A DNA stretch of 64,000 nucleotides from Candidatus Gastranaerophilales bacterium (GCA_944324135.1 CALUVE010000007.1:1-64000), one strand, 5' to 3'. Positions 9,051 to 19,048 are shown, counted from the first letter of the stretch. The notes: generated from the sequence alone by a model not told the origin. Made by a program: numbers and translations.

Positions 9051-10526
9051 CTATATTGATGCTAAAATCTCCAGTTGACAATTACATCCTATTTCCTCCC
9101 TAGCTAATACAACTATATCTCTTATATAATTTGATAACAAAGTGAATAATAAATGTCTGTACTCCATCGGAACTACTAATTTAACACTATCTACAAGACC
9201 TAACTGCTCTGATTTCTTGTTAATTTTAGCGGCAATTTCTTCAGCAAATTCGCCGTTGATACGGACTACATCGTCTGTTTCATCAAAACTTTCTTCTAAT
9301 AAATCGATTGTTTTGTCTGATAAATCAAAAACAGACATAACTCCGTCTTCGTTAATATAATTATTACAAATTTGTCTTGATAATGTCAAGCGAATTTTTT
9401 TCAACAAATCAATTTTTGAACTGTCCTCTGCGTAATCGTTAATCTGCTCGAAAATATAAGTGATGTCCTTAACCGAGACGTGCTCTTTAATTAAGCTTGT
9501 CAGAATAAATCTCAAATCAGACAAATTTATGAAATCAGGGATAATATTTTCAACCAAAAATTCATTTCTGCGGTTTACAATTTCTACATATTTCTCAACA
9601 TCATTGTAATCCAGAAGTTCATCAACATGTTTGACTGCAATGTACTCAAGTGCTCTGGCAATATATTCGGCACCGTTGATACCTTTTTCCCAAAAATCTT
9701 TTGTACGTTCTTTTTCTATCCATATTATATTTTTGCCTGTAACACCATCAACATCTCTTATTATATTTTTCATTTTTTTATCAAGGTGCATATCATCGGC
9801 AAAAAACATTACATAATTTGGATAAACTGTTGCACTATAGACAGCAATTCCGCGGACTTTTATACAAAATTCAAACGGGTTAAGATTTTCATCGTCTTGA
9901 AAGACAATTTTCGGAATAACATATCCGAGCTCATCTGTTAGTTTAAGGCGTGATTTTACGGTTTCGGAAACCAAATCCTCGCCTGAAGTTTCCGCATCCT
10001 GATCAACATAGTCAAGAAGCTCTTCACTCAAATGAATAGAGAGTTTATCCTCTTTCAGCCTTGAATACATAACATCCGGAGATGTTGCTTTTGAAAGTTT
10101 GATTTTTAATTCATCAAGTTCTTTCAAACCGGCAGATATTTTATCATTAAGTTTTTTTCTGCCGACAGAGGCAGGAGCTTCGCCCTCTAATTCCTTTTTG
10201 ATTTTGGCAATACTTTCTTTCTGATTGCGGATTTTAGATTGAATTTCAATACAGTTTTCATACGGAGTAAGCTCTGGAGAAAGCATTTTTTCCATCTGGC
10301 TTTTGAATGTTGAAATATTGATTACATCGGCATCCTTATCCGAATCGTCTGCTTTCGCCTCGCAGGTAAAAATGCAGTTAAATTTGAATCCGTCGTCTGC
10401 TTCGACTTCATTCATGCTGTATAATTCCCAGCCGTTCATAGACATTTCGTTCAGTAAATTTTGCAATTCCTGTGGATTTTCGCTGGAACAGGTTCTTATA
10501 ATATACTGCATTTTTTTGTTATACAT
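9051..10526 (-). CDS. Hypothetical protein with DUF4177-like N-terminal domain
   Basis: 491 aa. The first 50 residues resemble the small DUF4177 fold (MQYIIRTC, then NGWELYSMNEVE). A charged, probably coiled-coil stretch follows at about 75-140. The remaining ~340 residues are acidic and unrecognised. No signal peptide or membrane span. I chose the ATG at 10526 because AAGGAG lies 9 nt upstream. A longer in-frame start at 10553 would overlap udp and has no such site. It is the last gene of the bamA-skp-udp run, 13 bp after udp, so it is probably co-transcribed. Function unknown. Confidence 0.7.
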   Translation of the reverse strand: MYNKKMQYIIRTCSSENPQELQNLLNEMSMNGWELYSMNEVEADDGFKFNCIFTCEAKADDSDKDADVINISTFKSQMEKMLSPELTPYENCIEIQSKIRNQKESIAKIKKELEGEAPASVGRKKLNDKISAGLKELDELKIKLSKATSPDVMYSRLKEDKLSIHLSEELLDYVDQDAETSGEDLVSETVKSRLKLTDELGYVIPKIVFQDDENLNPFEFCIKVRGIAVYSATVYPNYVMFFADDMHLDKKMKNIIRDVDGVTGKNIIWIEKERTKDFWEKGINGAEYIARALEYIAVKHVDELLDYNDVEKYVEIVNRRNEFLVENIIPDFINLSDLRFILTSLIKEHVSVKDITYIFEQINDYAEDSSKIDLLKKIRLTLSRQICNNYINEDGVMSVFDLSDKTIDLLEESFDETDDVVRINGEFAEEIAAKINKKSEQLGLVDSVKLVVPMEYRHLLFTLLSNYIRDIVVLAREEIGCNCQLEILASI

Positions 10527-10539
10527 AAAAGGAAACTCC

Positions 10540-11310
10540 TTATTTTTTGTCATTTGCTATGAGAATTTTCAATGCCTCAACAGCGGTTTTAATTGCCTTG
10601 TCAGTATCGTGGAACACAGGATTTTGGAGACCTGCTTTTTCTCTCTCCTGATTTGCAACAGTGAGGAAGATTGAACCGACTTTTACTCTGCGAAAACTGC
10701 CGACAACAAAAAGTGCCGCAGATTCCATTTCTGACGCCAGACACCCGAGACGTTTCCAAGCTTCCCATTTATTTGTGAGTTCATAACTTACCGGCATTCT
10801 GTCAGGATTATGCTGTCCGTAAAAAGAATCCTTACACTGGACAATCCCTGTATGGTAATCCGAATCTGATTTTTTTGCTGCATCAATCAACGCATTCACA
10901 ACATCAAGGTTTGCGACAGCCGGAAATTCAATCGGTGCATATTCTTTTGTGGTTCCTTCCATACGCACCGCACCGGTTGCGATAACAAGATCGCCCCCTT
11001 TTACGTCAATATCAATTCCGCCGCAGGTACCGACTCTGATAAATGTTTCAGCGCCGATATTAACAAGTTCCTCCAGCGCAATTGATGCAGATGAACCGCC
11101 GATTCCTGTTGATGTAACGCTGACTTTCTCGCCGTTAAGATAACCTGTATAGGTTGTATATTCACGGTTATCAGCAACAAGTTTTGCATCATCAAAGTAT
11201 TCAGCAATTTTTTTACAGCGTTTCGGGTCGCCAGGCAAAATAACATATTTACCGACATCTCCGGATTTTAAACCTATGTGATATTGTTCACCGTCAAGAG
11301 AATATTTCAT
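10540..11310 (-). CDS. udp: Uridine phosphorylase
   Basis: 256 aa, close to the E. coli Udp length. In the family the enzyme splits uridine with phosphate into uracil and ribose-1-phosphate, in the cytoplasm. Seen here: VILPGDPKR near residue 22 (phosphate-binding loop), the RVGTCGG motif near 92, the [10 protein letters not shown] segment near 159 that binds the base, and the [10 protein letters not shown] motif near 193 that contacts the ribose. It sits 9 bp after the skp-like gene and 13 bp before the DUF4177-like gene, within one minus-strand run. A related nucleoside phosphorylase specificity cannot be excluded. Confidence 0.88.
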   Translation of the reverse strand: MKYSLDGEQYHIGLKSGDVGKYVILPGDPKRCKKIAEYFDDAKLVADNREYTTYTGYLNGEKVSVTSTGIGGSSASIALEELVNIGAETFIRVGTCGGIDIDVKGGDLVIATGAVRMEGTTKEYAPIEFPAVANLDVVNALIDAAKKSDSDYHTGIVQCKDSFYGQHNPDRMPVSYELTNKWEAWKRLGCLASEMESAALFVVGSFRRVKVGSIFLTVANQEREKAGLQNPVFHDTDKAIKTAVEALKILIANDKK

Positions 11311-11319
11311 TGCTGCTCC

Positions 11320-11778
11320 TTAAAAAGTTCCGCTTTTCAGTTTTTGGATAACCAGATCGGTAATATCAACACCGCCTACAAAAATTACTCTAAAATCTAC
11401 AACAGCGTCAAGTTTTTGTTCAACAAGAACCTGTTTTGTTGCAGCTTGAATTTTGTTGTAAACCTGTTCTTCTTTTTGTGCTCTCAAAGTCATCAGAGCT
11501 TGTTCTTTTGTTTTAAATTCTCTTGCTGTTTGTTCTTCAAAATTTTGTTTTTTCAAAGGTGTATCAAGAGCTTTGTATTGTTTTTCTTTATCAACCATAT
11601 ATTGTTGAAGTTCAAGAGCTTTTGCATCAACTTCTTTAATTGCAGCCTGAGCAAAAGAGTAGTTGTCCTGCACCTTTGCATAATTGATGTAGCCTACACC
11701 TGCAGCATCAGCATTTGTGCCGAGTGTAAAAAACAACCCTGCTGTGAGTGCGATAGCCGCTAAACCAAATTTTTTCAT
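11320..11778 (-). CDS. OmpH/Skp-family periplasmic chaperone
   Basis: 152 aa. An N-terminal signal peptide (MKKFGLAAIALTAGLFFTLG, cleavage probably after NADA) is followed by GVGYINYAKV, the start of the OmpH fold. A long Lys/Glu/Gln-rich helical arm (about 45-110) and a returning strand (LDAVVDFRVIFVGG) complete the pattern. The family holds unfolded outer-membrane proteins in the periplasm and delivers them to BamA. It lies 21 bp downstream of bamA, as in many diderms, which supports the call. A Shine-Dalgarno-like AGGAGG precedes the ATG. Confidence 0.85.
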   Translation of the reverse strand: MKKFGLAAIALTAGLFFTLGTNADAAGVGYINYAKVQDNYSFAQAAIKEVDAKALELQQYMVDKEKQYKALDTPLKKQNFEEQTAREFKTKEQALMTLRAQKEEQVYNKIQAATKQVLVEQKLDAVVDFRVIFVGGVDITDLVIQKLKSGTF

Positions 11779-11799
11779 ATTTTCCCTCCTATATGTTTA

Positions 11800-13713
11800 T
11801 TAATATAATATATCACCTACACCAAATGTAAAGTATCCGTTTTCATTGCCGTTTTCACCCGGATTTGTAAGCGGAATACCGTAGTCGATAGAGAGCGGTC
11901 CCATGCCCGGTACATAGAGTTTCAAACCGATACCGACTGAAACTGCTTCCATCGGTCTGTCGTAGATTGTATCCGTAACTGTCGGCCCGAATACTTTACC
12001 GGCATCAGCCCAGACTGTGAATCTTAAGTTATGCAGGAATTTAATCCTGGTTCTATCCAAAAACGGTATCGGTGTTGCAAATTCTGCAGAACCCATTACA
12101 AATGCGTTACCTGTACCGACGCCGCTCATTTTGAAACCTCTGATTGTGTAAGGGCCGCCTAATCTATATGCCATTACTTCTGGCATATCATCACCGTGGA
12201 TTTTGCCGCCGCCCTTAACAGTGAATGAAAGTGATGACTTCTTAGCAATCGGAATGTACTGTTTAATCATACCGGAAAGTTTCCCGTGGGTTTTATCAAA
12301 TCCGTCAAGCCCGAATTCTTCATCAAATCTCAAGCTTGCCATTGTACCGCGTCTTGTGACAACAGCAGAATCTCTTGTGTCATATATCAATGCAGGGCTG
12401 ACAGACAGGAACAGACCGCCTTCCAATTGTTTTGCACGTTCGGCAATCGGAATATGATATTTGTTATACATACCGGAAATTTTTCCATAATCGCCTTCAC
12501 TTACATCAATGTTTTCAACACCGAGAGATAAGGTTGAAGTCAGGTGTCTGTTCTTCTTAAATCTGTGTGCAACTGTAGCCTCGCCGCCGATTCTGCGTTC
12601 TATAGCGAGCGGAACCTGATAGCTGCCGAAGTCTCTATAGAAAATTTTCGCCATCAGTGAGGTATCAGCATTCAAAAAGTACGGTTCAAAGAAGCTCAAT
12701 TCAGCCTGCAAGTTCATACGTCTTTTGATTGCCGCGTCACTAAGAATTACACCGGTACCGGCTAAAGCGTTCAAAGATAATCTCTGGTTTCTTCCTCGGA
12801 AGTTGTTATCCGCAATACCTGCTGAACCGAATACACCTGTGACTGAATCCAGACCGCCGCCGACAGATATACTTGCTGTTCTCTGTTCGTCAACACTGAT
12901 TGTAATATCGTAGACATCTGGATTGTCAGGATCAGGCTCTATCTCTCTTGTAACATCCTTGAAAGCCTGGGTCGCATATAATCTGGACAAATCTTCTTTC
13001 AAAAGATTTTCGTTATACACCATGCCGGGCTCTATCAAGACATTACGTTCAATAACGAAATCTTTTGTTTTTTCGTTGCCGGCAATCATGATTTTCCCGA
13101 CAGTGCCCTCTTTGATGTCGATATTTATAGTTCCGTCCGGATCATCCGTAATAGAATCAACCCTTGCGAGGATATAACCCTTTGAACTGTAGCACTCCTG
13201 AATTTTTGCAATCGCTTCGTTTATTTTTGAAATATTTTGCGGCTTGCCTTTCATAGGAGTTAAAAATTCGAGTATTTCTTCAGTAGAGACAACTGTATTT
13301 CCCTCAATGGTGAAATCAGTAACGGGCGCATTTTCTTCTACAATAATTTTAAGGGTAATAGTACCATCGGCATTTTTTACAGGAATAGCTTTCATTCTTT
13401 CAGAAAAATAGCCCATCTGATAAATAGATTTTAAGTCAGTTTGAAGAGCTTCTCGATTATAAGCCCCGCCTTTTTGCAGGCTCATTACGGATAGAATAGC
13501 ATCCGGAGATACAACGTTAGCACCGTGAATTTCAATATCTTTAATGTACTTTTCATTCTGCGTTGCTGCGGCCGCGGCTTCCTGAGGGGCATCTTTTACG
13601 TCATAGTCAAGGCTTTTGTCACCCCATAATTCATCTGCCGCAAGGGAATATGTCGGACACATTAAGAGTAATGCCAGTGTTATTATTAACTTATTAATAT
13701 TTTTTGAATTCAA
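11800..13713 (-). CDS. bamA: Outer-membrane assembly factor BamA (Omp85 family)
   Basis: 637 aa. A signal peptide (LIITLALLLMCPTYSLA) leads into about three POTRA domains (residues ~55-280), each with the alternating pattern around IEGNTVVSTEEILEF. A C-terminal beta barrel starts near 285 (SVGGGLDSVTGVFGSAG, NNFRGRNQRL) and contains YRLGGPYTIRGF, the loop-6 VRGF/IRGF motif. It inserts beta-barrel proteins into the outer membrane. It is shorter than five-POTRA proteobacterial BamA, in line with the reduced POTRA sets known in Cyanobacteria. The start is a TTG with GGGAAGAG upstream. A promoter TTTACT-N16-TATAAT lies 43-71 bp upstream. Confidence 0.9.
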   Translation of the reverse strand: MNSKNINKLIITLALLLMCPTYSLAADELWGDKSLDYDVKDAPQEAAAAATQNEKYIKDIEIHGANVVSPDAILSVMSLQKGGAYNREALQTDLKSIYQMGYFSERMKAIPVKNADGTITLKIIVEENAPVTDFTIEGNTVVSTEEILEFLTPMKGKPQNISKINEAIAKIQECYSSKGYILARVDSITDDPDGTINIDIKEGTVGKIMIAGNEKTKDFVIERNVLIEPGMVYNENLLKEDLSRLYATQAFKDVTREIEPDPDNPDVYDITISVDEQRTASISVGGGLDSVTGVFGSAGIADNNFRGRNQRLSLNALAGTGVILSDAAIKRRMNLQAELSFFEPYFLNADTSLMAKIFYRDFGSYQVPLAIERRIGGEATVAHRFKKNRHLTSTLSLGVENIDVSEGDYGKISGMYNKYHIPIAERAKQLEGGLFLSVSPALIYDTRDSAVVTRRGTMASLRFDEEFGLDGFDKTHGKLSGMIKQYIPIAKKSSLSFTVKGGGKIHGDDMPEVMAYRLGGPYTIRGFKMSGVGTGNAFVMGSAEFATPIPFLDRTRIKFLHNLRFTVWADAGKVFGPTVTDTIYDRPMEAVSVGIGLKLYVPGMGPLSIDYGIPLTNPGENGNENGYFTFGVGDILY

Positions 13714-13756
13714 AAATCTCTTCCCTTAAACTCAAGAAGTACTATTCCTACAAAAT

Positions 13757-13784
13757 ATTATAGTATAAATCTGAAAAAAGTAAA
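13757..13784 (-). promoter_or_regulatory. Promoter of bamA-skp-udp run
   Basis: On the minus strand TTTACT (13784-13779) and TATAAT (13762-13757) are separated by 16 bp. Transcription would begin near 13750, giving a leader of about 37 nt that carries the ribosome-binding site for the TTG start. Confidence 0.6.
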
Positions 13785-13813
13785 AACTTTATTAGAAAAA
13801 TCATATATAATTA

Positions 13814-14638
13814 TTACATATTGTTACTCAAATTTAAAACTTTTTTGTAAACATCATTTTTATTCGCGCCGTACAATTCTGAAATTATTACGGAAATATC
13901 TTTTGCAGTAAAATTTTTAGACATAAGACACATAATTTTGTCATCAATATCATCACAGTTAGTATAATTTTTATCTCTATAAACCATGGCAACAATTTCG
14001 CCTTTTACAGGATTTTTTTCAAAATATTCTATAACCGCGCCGACATTATCAATCACAACTTCTTCAAAAATTTTTGTCAATTCTCTGCCGATGGCAACTC
14101 TTGAATCAGGACGGAGTTTTTTGAGAATATCCAGAGTTTTCAAAAGCCTGTTCGGAGATTCATAGAATACGGTGTCAGAATATTTATGTTCAGAAAAAAC
14201 TTTTTCAATAGCGGCTTGTGTTTTTGGAAGAAATCCTGCAAATGAGAAAGTTTCATCTTCCCGCGGCACCTGAGAAAGAAATGTAACAACAGCGTTTGCA
14301 CCAGGGAGCGCTGTAACTTTAACATCATTTTTACGCAGTTCTTCAACCAGAACAGCCCCCGGATCGCAAATCAATGGGGTGCCGGCATCAGATACCAGAG
14401 CCATTTTTTTACCGCTTTTTATAATTTCAAGAAACGAATTTAAACGTTCTTTCTCATTATATTTATGGTAAGAAAGACATTTTGTTCTAATGTCAAAATG
14501 GTTCAGAAGTTTTTGGGTCACGCGGGAATCTTCGCAGGCGATAATATCCACGGATTTCAAAACTTCAATGGCTCTGTTCGTTATATCACCTAAATTCCCT
14601 ATAGGTGTCGGGACTATGTAAAAATCATATTCTTTCAT
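13814..14638 (-). CDS. rsmI: 16S rRNA 2'-O-ribose C1402 methyltransferase
   Basis: 274 aa. The start IVPTPIGNLGDIT is the diagnostic RsmI motif. ACEDSRVT near residue 35, VSDAGTPLICDPG near 83 and LPGANAVVTFLSQ near 107 match the tetrapyrrole-methylase fold. The enzyme methylates the ribose of C1402 in 16S rRNA using S-adenosylmethionine. No ribosome-binding site precedes the ATG. Instead TGC-TAAAAT ends exactly 6 nt upstream, so the mRNA is probably leaderless. It is a single gene between bamA and a solute-binding protein gene. Confidence 0.92.
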   Translation of the reverse strand: MKEYDFYIVPTPIGNLGDITNRAIEVLKSVDIIACEDSRVTQKLLNHFDIRTKCLSYHKYNEKERLNSFLEIIKSGKKMALVSDAGTPLICDPGAVLVEELRKNDVKVTALPGANAVVTFLSQVPREDETFSFAGFLPKTQAAIEKVFSEHKYSDTVFYESPNRLLKTLDILKKLRPDSRVAIGRELTKIFEEVVIDNVGAVIEYFEKNPVKGEIVAMVYRDKNYTNCDDIDDKIMCLMSKNFTAKDISVIISELYGANKNDVYKKVLNLSNNM

Positions 14639-14644
14639 ACAAAA

Positions 14645-14653
14645 ATTTTAGCA
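14645..14653 (-). promoter_or_regulatory. Extended -10 box of rsmI (leaderless start)
   Basis: TGC-TAAAAT on the minus strand, with 6 nt between the box and the ATG at 14638. Transcription is expected to begin at the A of the start codon. The -35 region is weak, as is common with an extended -10. Confidence 0.55.
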
Positions 14654-14684
14654 TAAATAACGAATTTTCACCGGCTGCGCATAA

Positions 14685-15848
14685 TTAATTAAACAAGTAT
14701 TCATTTTTAGCTTTTGTTTTGTCAAGAATAATTCTGTATTCAACAGAAACAGGAGTAGGTTTAGCAGTTTTTACGGAATTAATAAAAGCTTTTGCGTTAT
14801 GAGGTTTCTGCCCGTCAAGGAAAACTTCGGATTCAGCAACATCCATCCTTGCAGGAACAATCAAACCGCTTTCGGTAATTTTTTCGCTAACATGTTTTGA
14901 TGCCAGATATTGAACAAATTTAAGCGCACCCTCAGGATTATCCGAATCAGCAGAAATTGCCCAGCCGGAAGCATCCAGCGGAGTCACGCTGCCCGCAGTT
15001 CCGACAGGGAAAGTTACAACATCCCAGTCAAAATTTATCTCTTCCCGAAATTTCGGAACAATCCACCGGCCTGAAAGATACATACCCAAACGTCCCTGCA
15101 TAAACATCTGCGCCATTGTTGCACTTGCACTTTCAGATTTTAACGGAGCAACATGATATTTCTTCCTCAAATCAGCGTAAAATTGGAGCCCCTCAAGGCT
15201 TTCTTTTGATTCGGAAATATCAACAGATAAATCATCCGAGAGCAAACCGCCGCCAAAACTCATCAGGTACGGCAGATAAAACAGAACATCCTCTTCAAAA
15301 CTTATCCCGAAAATATCCGGCGGAGAAGAAAGTTCTTTAGCATCCTCTAAAAACTCCTCCATAGTCCAGCCGCCTTTAGGAAAAGGAGTATTATTACTTT
15401 TAAAAATATCCTTGTTATAAAAAATTACCAGAGTCGAAATATCCCTGGGCACCGCATAACAATCCCCCCGCCAGGATAGTGCTTTTATTGCTTCGGGATA
15501 AAATTCATCTTTGTCAAAGTCGCTCTCTTCAAATTTTCTTAAAAGCCCTGCATTTGCATAAACAGGCAGATACTGATTGTTCAAAAAAATTACATCAGGC
15601 GCTTTTTTAGAGGCAAACAGCAGGTGAATTTTCTGGAAATAATTCTGCGGGATATGCATGAATTCAATTTTTATATCCGGATTTTCTTGCTCAAATTCTG
15701 CGATGAGGGGTTTTAAAATCTCAACTTCTGATTTAGACCCCCAGCTGGCAAATTGAATTACGTCAGAATTATCTTTTCTGCCGCCGCAGCCGCACATAAA
15801 AAGCATCAGAAATATTGACCATACAACTAAAGCAACTCTACCGTACAC
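14685..15848 (-). CDS. Extracellular solute-binding lipoprotein, family 1 (sugar-type)
   Basis: 387 aa. The N-terminus has a hydrophobic stretch ending in MCGCGG, so a lipid-anchored Cys is likely near residue 19-21. The mature part fits the UgpB/MalE binding-protein fold: IQFASWGSKSEVEILKPLI at the start, NPDIKIEFMHIP, APDVIFLNN, VIFYNKDIF and GWTMEEFLEDAK. It would capture a sugar or glycerol-phosphate-like ligand for an ABC importer. No permease or ATPase gene is adjacent, so its partner is elsewhere or absent. The start is GTG, 21 bp after the stop of the 692-aa gene, which suggests one transcript. Confidence 0.8.
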   Translation of the reverse strand: MYGRVALVVWSIFLMLFMCGCGGRKDNSDVIQFASWGSKSEVEILKPLIAEFEQENPDIKIEFMHIPQNYFQKIHLLFASKKAPDVIFLNNQYLPVYANAGLLRKFEESDFDKDEFYPEAIKALSWRGDCYAVPRDISTLVIFYNKDIFKSNNTPFPKGGWTMEEFLEDAKELSSPPDIFGISFEEDVLFYLPYLMSFGGGLLSDDLSVDISESKESLEGLQFYADLRKKYHVAPLKSESASATMAQMFMQGRLGMYLSGRWIVPKFREEINFDWDVVTFPVGTAGSVTPLDASGWAISADSDNPEGALKFVQYLASKHVSEKITESGLIVPARMDVAESEVFLDGQKPHNAKAFINSVKTAKPTPVSVEYRIILDKTKAKNEYLFN

Positions 15849-15868
15849 AGCTCTCTCTCAATCAGTGA

Positions 15869-17947
15869 TTACATTTCAACGAGTACGCCCATTTTTTCTT
15901 CATCAACTTTTACCAGAGAACGGTAGCCGTCAGCTCTGACCATAAAGACATTCGGCTGGTCTCTGCGAACCTGCAATGGTTTTTCTATATTGTTATCAAA
16001 TTTTTTCAGAACAAATACTTCATCTTTAACACGTCCGACAAGTGCTGATGTACCATCAACGTTCACAACATAGAAACCTCTGTCGGCATCAATATTAAAA
16101 CCTGATTTTACAATTAATCCGTCAAGGTAAGACTTTTTGTTTTCAGCAGTCTGCGTAATCGGATTTGAAAACTCATTTGAAGTATTAACATGTGGTTTTT
16201 GATACTTCATAGACGGTTTTACCTGAGCAAGACTTGCTGCAACCGATGTTTTTTCTGCTCTTGCAACAGGCGAGGTAACTCTTGCCGGCTCTTTAGCCTG
16301 CTCTTTCTGCGGTTCATTATCCAGTAATGAAAGGTATTCATCAACTGATGTGACTGTATAATCCTGTTCTGCTTTAACTTCTTCTATACCTTTTTCTGTA
16401 ACTTCCGCCATCTTCAAATTTGCATCTGAAAGGCGTCTTACACTTGATGACAATTTTGAATCGCGAAGAGGTTCTGTTTTAATCTCAGTATCATCATCTG
16501 CAAGCATTTGAGCGGCTTTTTTATTCAAACTTTTTCTTCTGCTTGTTTCTTCAAGAGAAACACCTGATGCAAAAGCTTTCAGTTTAATAGTTTTTGTCAT
16601 TTCTTCATGGATAACTTTGTCCTCTGATTTAATCAATTGAGGAGCAGGTTCAACCTCGCTGATAACAGGAGGCTTGTCATCCAGCTTTTCAATTTGTTCT
16701 ATTGAAGTAACAATAGCTTTCGACTTAATTGATTTTTTGCCGGACTCTTTATCAGCATCAGGGGCAGCCATAGTACGCTCAAGTTCTTCGCGTTTTTCTT
16801 CGATTTCATCGTGCTGAGGCATACTGATGAATTTATAACGGGATTGACGTTTTGGTTTTTGAGTCTGGTTTGCATCTTTAGCAGGTGCAGATTTATCAAG
16901 GTATTTATTATATTTTTCCTGCCAAGAAAGTTCGTCGTTAGAAATAATTTCGTCATAATTTACAGGAACATCCGGACGATTGTTAAGATTTTCCATAAAT
17001 GACTGTTTTAAAATATTTGAACGCTGAACAGAAGTTCTAATCATTCTGATAAGAGCAAGCAATCCGATTATAGGAAGCAATGCAACTGCAAGACCATACG
17101 GGAAACGATTCTGTGATTTTTGTTTTTCCTGTACAGGAGCTTTAACAGGAGCTGCATCCGGCTGTTTTTCGGCTTTAGCTTCTGATTTTTTAATCTGTTC
17201 ATTCATTTCCGTCTTGATAGCTTCATTTGCTTCCGGAAGTTTTTCGGAAATTTTCGGAGCAGACGGATTTTCTTTTATGTCGACCGGCTCAAGTTTTACA
17301 GTTTTGCTAGGAGCCGGGGTATGTTTTTTCATAAGCTCTTCTGCACTGACTTCTTTGAACTGAATAGCAGGTTTTGTATTCTTTTTAACGGTTTTAGCCG
17401 GAGCCGGAGCTTTATTAACAGTTACAACTGTTTTTTGAGCTTCTACAGCTTTTTTCTGTTCAGAGACCTGAACTTCGCCGGACGGAATACGTGTTGTTTT
17501 AATGCCGTTAGCACGGGCTTTTGCAATAAGCTGCCTGTATTCGGTTTGTTCTTCTGTTACAGGACCGCTGGTCTGCATATTTGTTTTAATATTAACGGGC
17601 TTTTTAGTAATCAGGGTAACTTTTGTGTAACCGCCGGTTGAATCATCAACGGTTTTGATATCGACATCGGAAACAATATCACTGATTCCTGCAAGATCAG
17701 GCTTGCCGGACTGGCTGCCGGAAACATTCGGCATCAGTATAACATATTTGTTATCGGATTTTTTCGTTACAACAGGACTTTCAGATGTCGAACCTGTAGT
17801 AAACAATGTTACATCAACAGAATCGCCTGCTGATTTTTTAATATCCATTTGTACAAGTGAATTTTCATTTGCTCCGACGTAATTTATGGTGCTTAATGCC
17901 AATCCCAACAATAAAATTGCACTTAATATATTTTTCTTTTTAATCAT
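15869..17947 (-). CDS. Large membrane-anchored protein with AMIN-like N-terminal domain
   Basis: 692 aa. A signal peptide (ILSAILLLGLALSTINYVGA) is followed by a beta-rich domain at about 30-150 (VDVTLFTTG, YVILMPNVSG, YTKVTLITKKPVNIKT) that resembles the AMIN domain of periplasmic envelope proteins. A long Lys/Pro/Glu-rich linker (about 160-285) leads to one membrane span at about 286-303 (YGLAVALLPIIGLLALIRMI). The remaining ~390 residues are charged and low-complexity, ending in a compact beta domain near 610-692. The topology would place the AMIN-like part outside and the acidic tail inside. I infer a pilus-, wall- or division-related scaffold; function unknown. Confidence 0.65.
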   Translation of the reverse strand: MIKKKNILSAILLLGLALSTINYVGANENSLVQMDIKKSAGDSVDVTLFTTGSTSESPVVTKKSDNKYVILMPNVSGSQSGKPDLAGISDIVSDVDIKTVDDSTGGYTKVTLITKKPVNIKTNMQTSGPVTEEQTEYRQLIAKARANGIKTTRIPSGEVQVSEQKKAVEAQKTVVTVNKAPAPAKTVKKNTKPAIQFKEVSAEELMKKHTPAPSKTVKLEPVDIKENPSAPKISEKLPEANEAIKTEMNEQIKKSEAKAEKQPDAAPVKAPVQEKQKSQNRFPYGLAVALLPIIGLLALIRMIRTSVQRSNILKQSFMENLNNRPDVPVNYDEIISNDELSWQEKYNKYLDKSAPAKDANQTQKPKRQSRYKFISMPQHDEIEEKREELERTMAAPDADKESGKKSIKSKAIVTSIEQIEKLDDKPPVISEVEPAPQLIKSEDKVIHEEMTKTIKLKAFASGVSLEETSRRKSLNKKAAQMLADDDTEIKTEPLRDSKLSSSVRRLSDANLKMAEVTEKGIEEVKAEQDYTVTSVDEYLSLLDNEPQKEQAKEPARVTSPVARAEKTSVAASLAQVKPSMKYQKPHVNTSNEFSNPITQTAENKKSYLDGLIVKSGFNIDADRGFYVVNVDGTSALVGRVKDEVFVLKKFDNNIEKPLQVRRDQPNVFMVRADGYRSLVKVDEEKMGVLVEM

Positions 17948-18035
17948 TTTCTACCGTTAATATTTCCCTACTATATATTATATAATACTTGGGAAGAAAA
18001 AAAATTGCTACTTTGTTAAAAAAAAGATACTTTTA

Positions 18036-18044
18036 TGTTAAGAT
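18036..18044 (+). promoter_or_regulatory. Extended -10 box of era (leaderless start)
   Basis: TGT-TAAGAT ends exactly 6 nt before the era ATG at 18051. There is no Shine-Dalgarno sequence in between. A TTGTTA at 18013-18018 is a possible but distant -35 (20-bp spacer). Confidence 0.5.
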
Positions 18045-18050
18045 TCGTAT

Positions 18051-18953
18051 ATGAAAAAAAGAATTAAATCCGGATTTGCAGCAATAATAGGACGCCCTAA
18101 TGTCGGGAAATCAACACTTTTGAATAAAATCCTCGGTCAGAAAATTGTCATAACAACTGACAAAGCTCAGACAACAAGAAAAAGAATCAAAGGGATTTAC
18201 ACAACTGATGAGGGGCAAATAGTATTCATAGACACTCCGGGAGTCCATAAACCGTTGAATAAACTCGGAGAATTTCTTCTTGATGAAGCCAAAATTGCCG
18301 TACCTGACGCGGATTTGATTTTATTTCTGGTGGACGGTTCTGAACCTGCCGGAAAAGGCGATAAATGGATTGCGCAAAATATTCTGCAGACTGATATTCC
18401 TGTGATAATTGTTATGAATAAAGTTGACAAACTGAAAAAGCCGGAAAAAGTGGAAGAAAATCTGATATCTTACAAAACACTTTTTGAAAAAAACTATCCG
18501 GTAGTAAAAATTTCCGCCAAAACCGGCAGAAATATTGATACTCTTATAAAAAATATTTACAAAACACTTCCGGAGGGCGACCTGCTTTATCCTGAAGATA
18601 TCGTCACCGAAGAAAGTATGCGTTCTGTGACAGAAGAAGTTATCCGTGAAAAAATTCTGCTCAACACTTCTGATGAAATTCCGCACTCTGTCGCAGTTCA
18701 GGTAAATTCTTACACTGAAGAAGAAGCCATTGACAGAATTACGGCAACAATCTACTGCGAAACAAAAAGCCAGAAAGGTATTTTGATAGGAAAAGGCGGA
18801 AATCTCCTGAAAAAAATCGGGACAGAAGCCCGACTTGAACTTGAAAAAATTGTAGAAAAAAAAGTTTTTCTCGGACTTGAAGTCAAAGTAGAAAAAGACT
18901 GGCGAAAAAAAGACAACATCCTGAAAAATTTCGGCTACGAACAGGAAAAATAA
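18051..18953 (+). CDS. era: GTPase Era
   Basis: 300 aa, the usual length. GTPase motifs in order: GRPNVGKST (G1, 14-22), TTRKR (switch I), DTPGVH (G3), NKVD (G4) and KISAKTG (G5). A C-terminal KH domain (about 200-290) contains ILIGKGGNLLKKIG, the RNA-binding GxxG loop. Era binds the 3' end of 16S rRNA and helps small-subunit maturation. The gene opens a plus-strand block and is divergent from the AMIN-like gene. Its ATG follows a -10 box by 6 nt. Confidence 0.95.
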   Translation: MKKRIKSGFAAIIGRPNVGKSTLLNKILGQKIVITTDKAQTTRKRIKGIYTTDEGQIVFIDTPGVHKPLNKLGEFLLDEAKIAVPDADLILFLVDGSEPAGKGDKWIAQNILQTDIPVIIVMNKVDKLKKPEKVEENLISYKTLFEKNYPVVKISAKTGRNIDTLIKNIYKTLPEGDLLYPEDIVTEESMRSVTEEVIREKILLNTSDEIPHSVAVQVNSYTEEEAIDRITATIYCETKSQKGILIGKGGNLLKKIGTEARLELEKIVEKKVFLGLEVKVEKDWRKKDNILKNFGYEQEK

Positions 18954-19048
18954 AATATTACCATTTGTAAAAAAGAGATTAAAAAACTAACAAAAATTTT
19001 TGTGCACGCTTTTTTAAAATGTCTAAAACAAGAAAGGACATCCCTGAA

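Noticed and set aside
11278-11763. 161-aa open frame on the plus strand
   Set aside because: Antisense to the skp-like gene; Phe/Cys-rich shadow of Lys/Gln codons.
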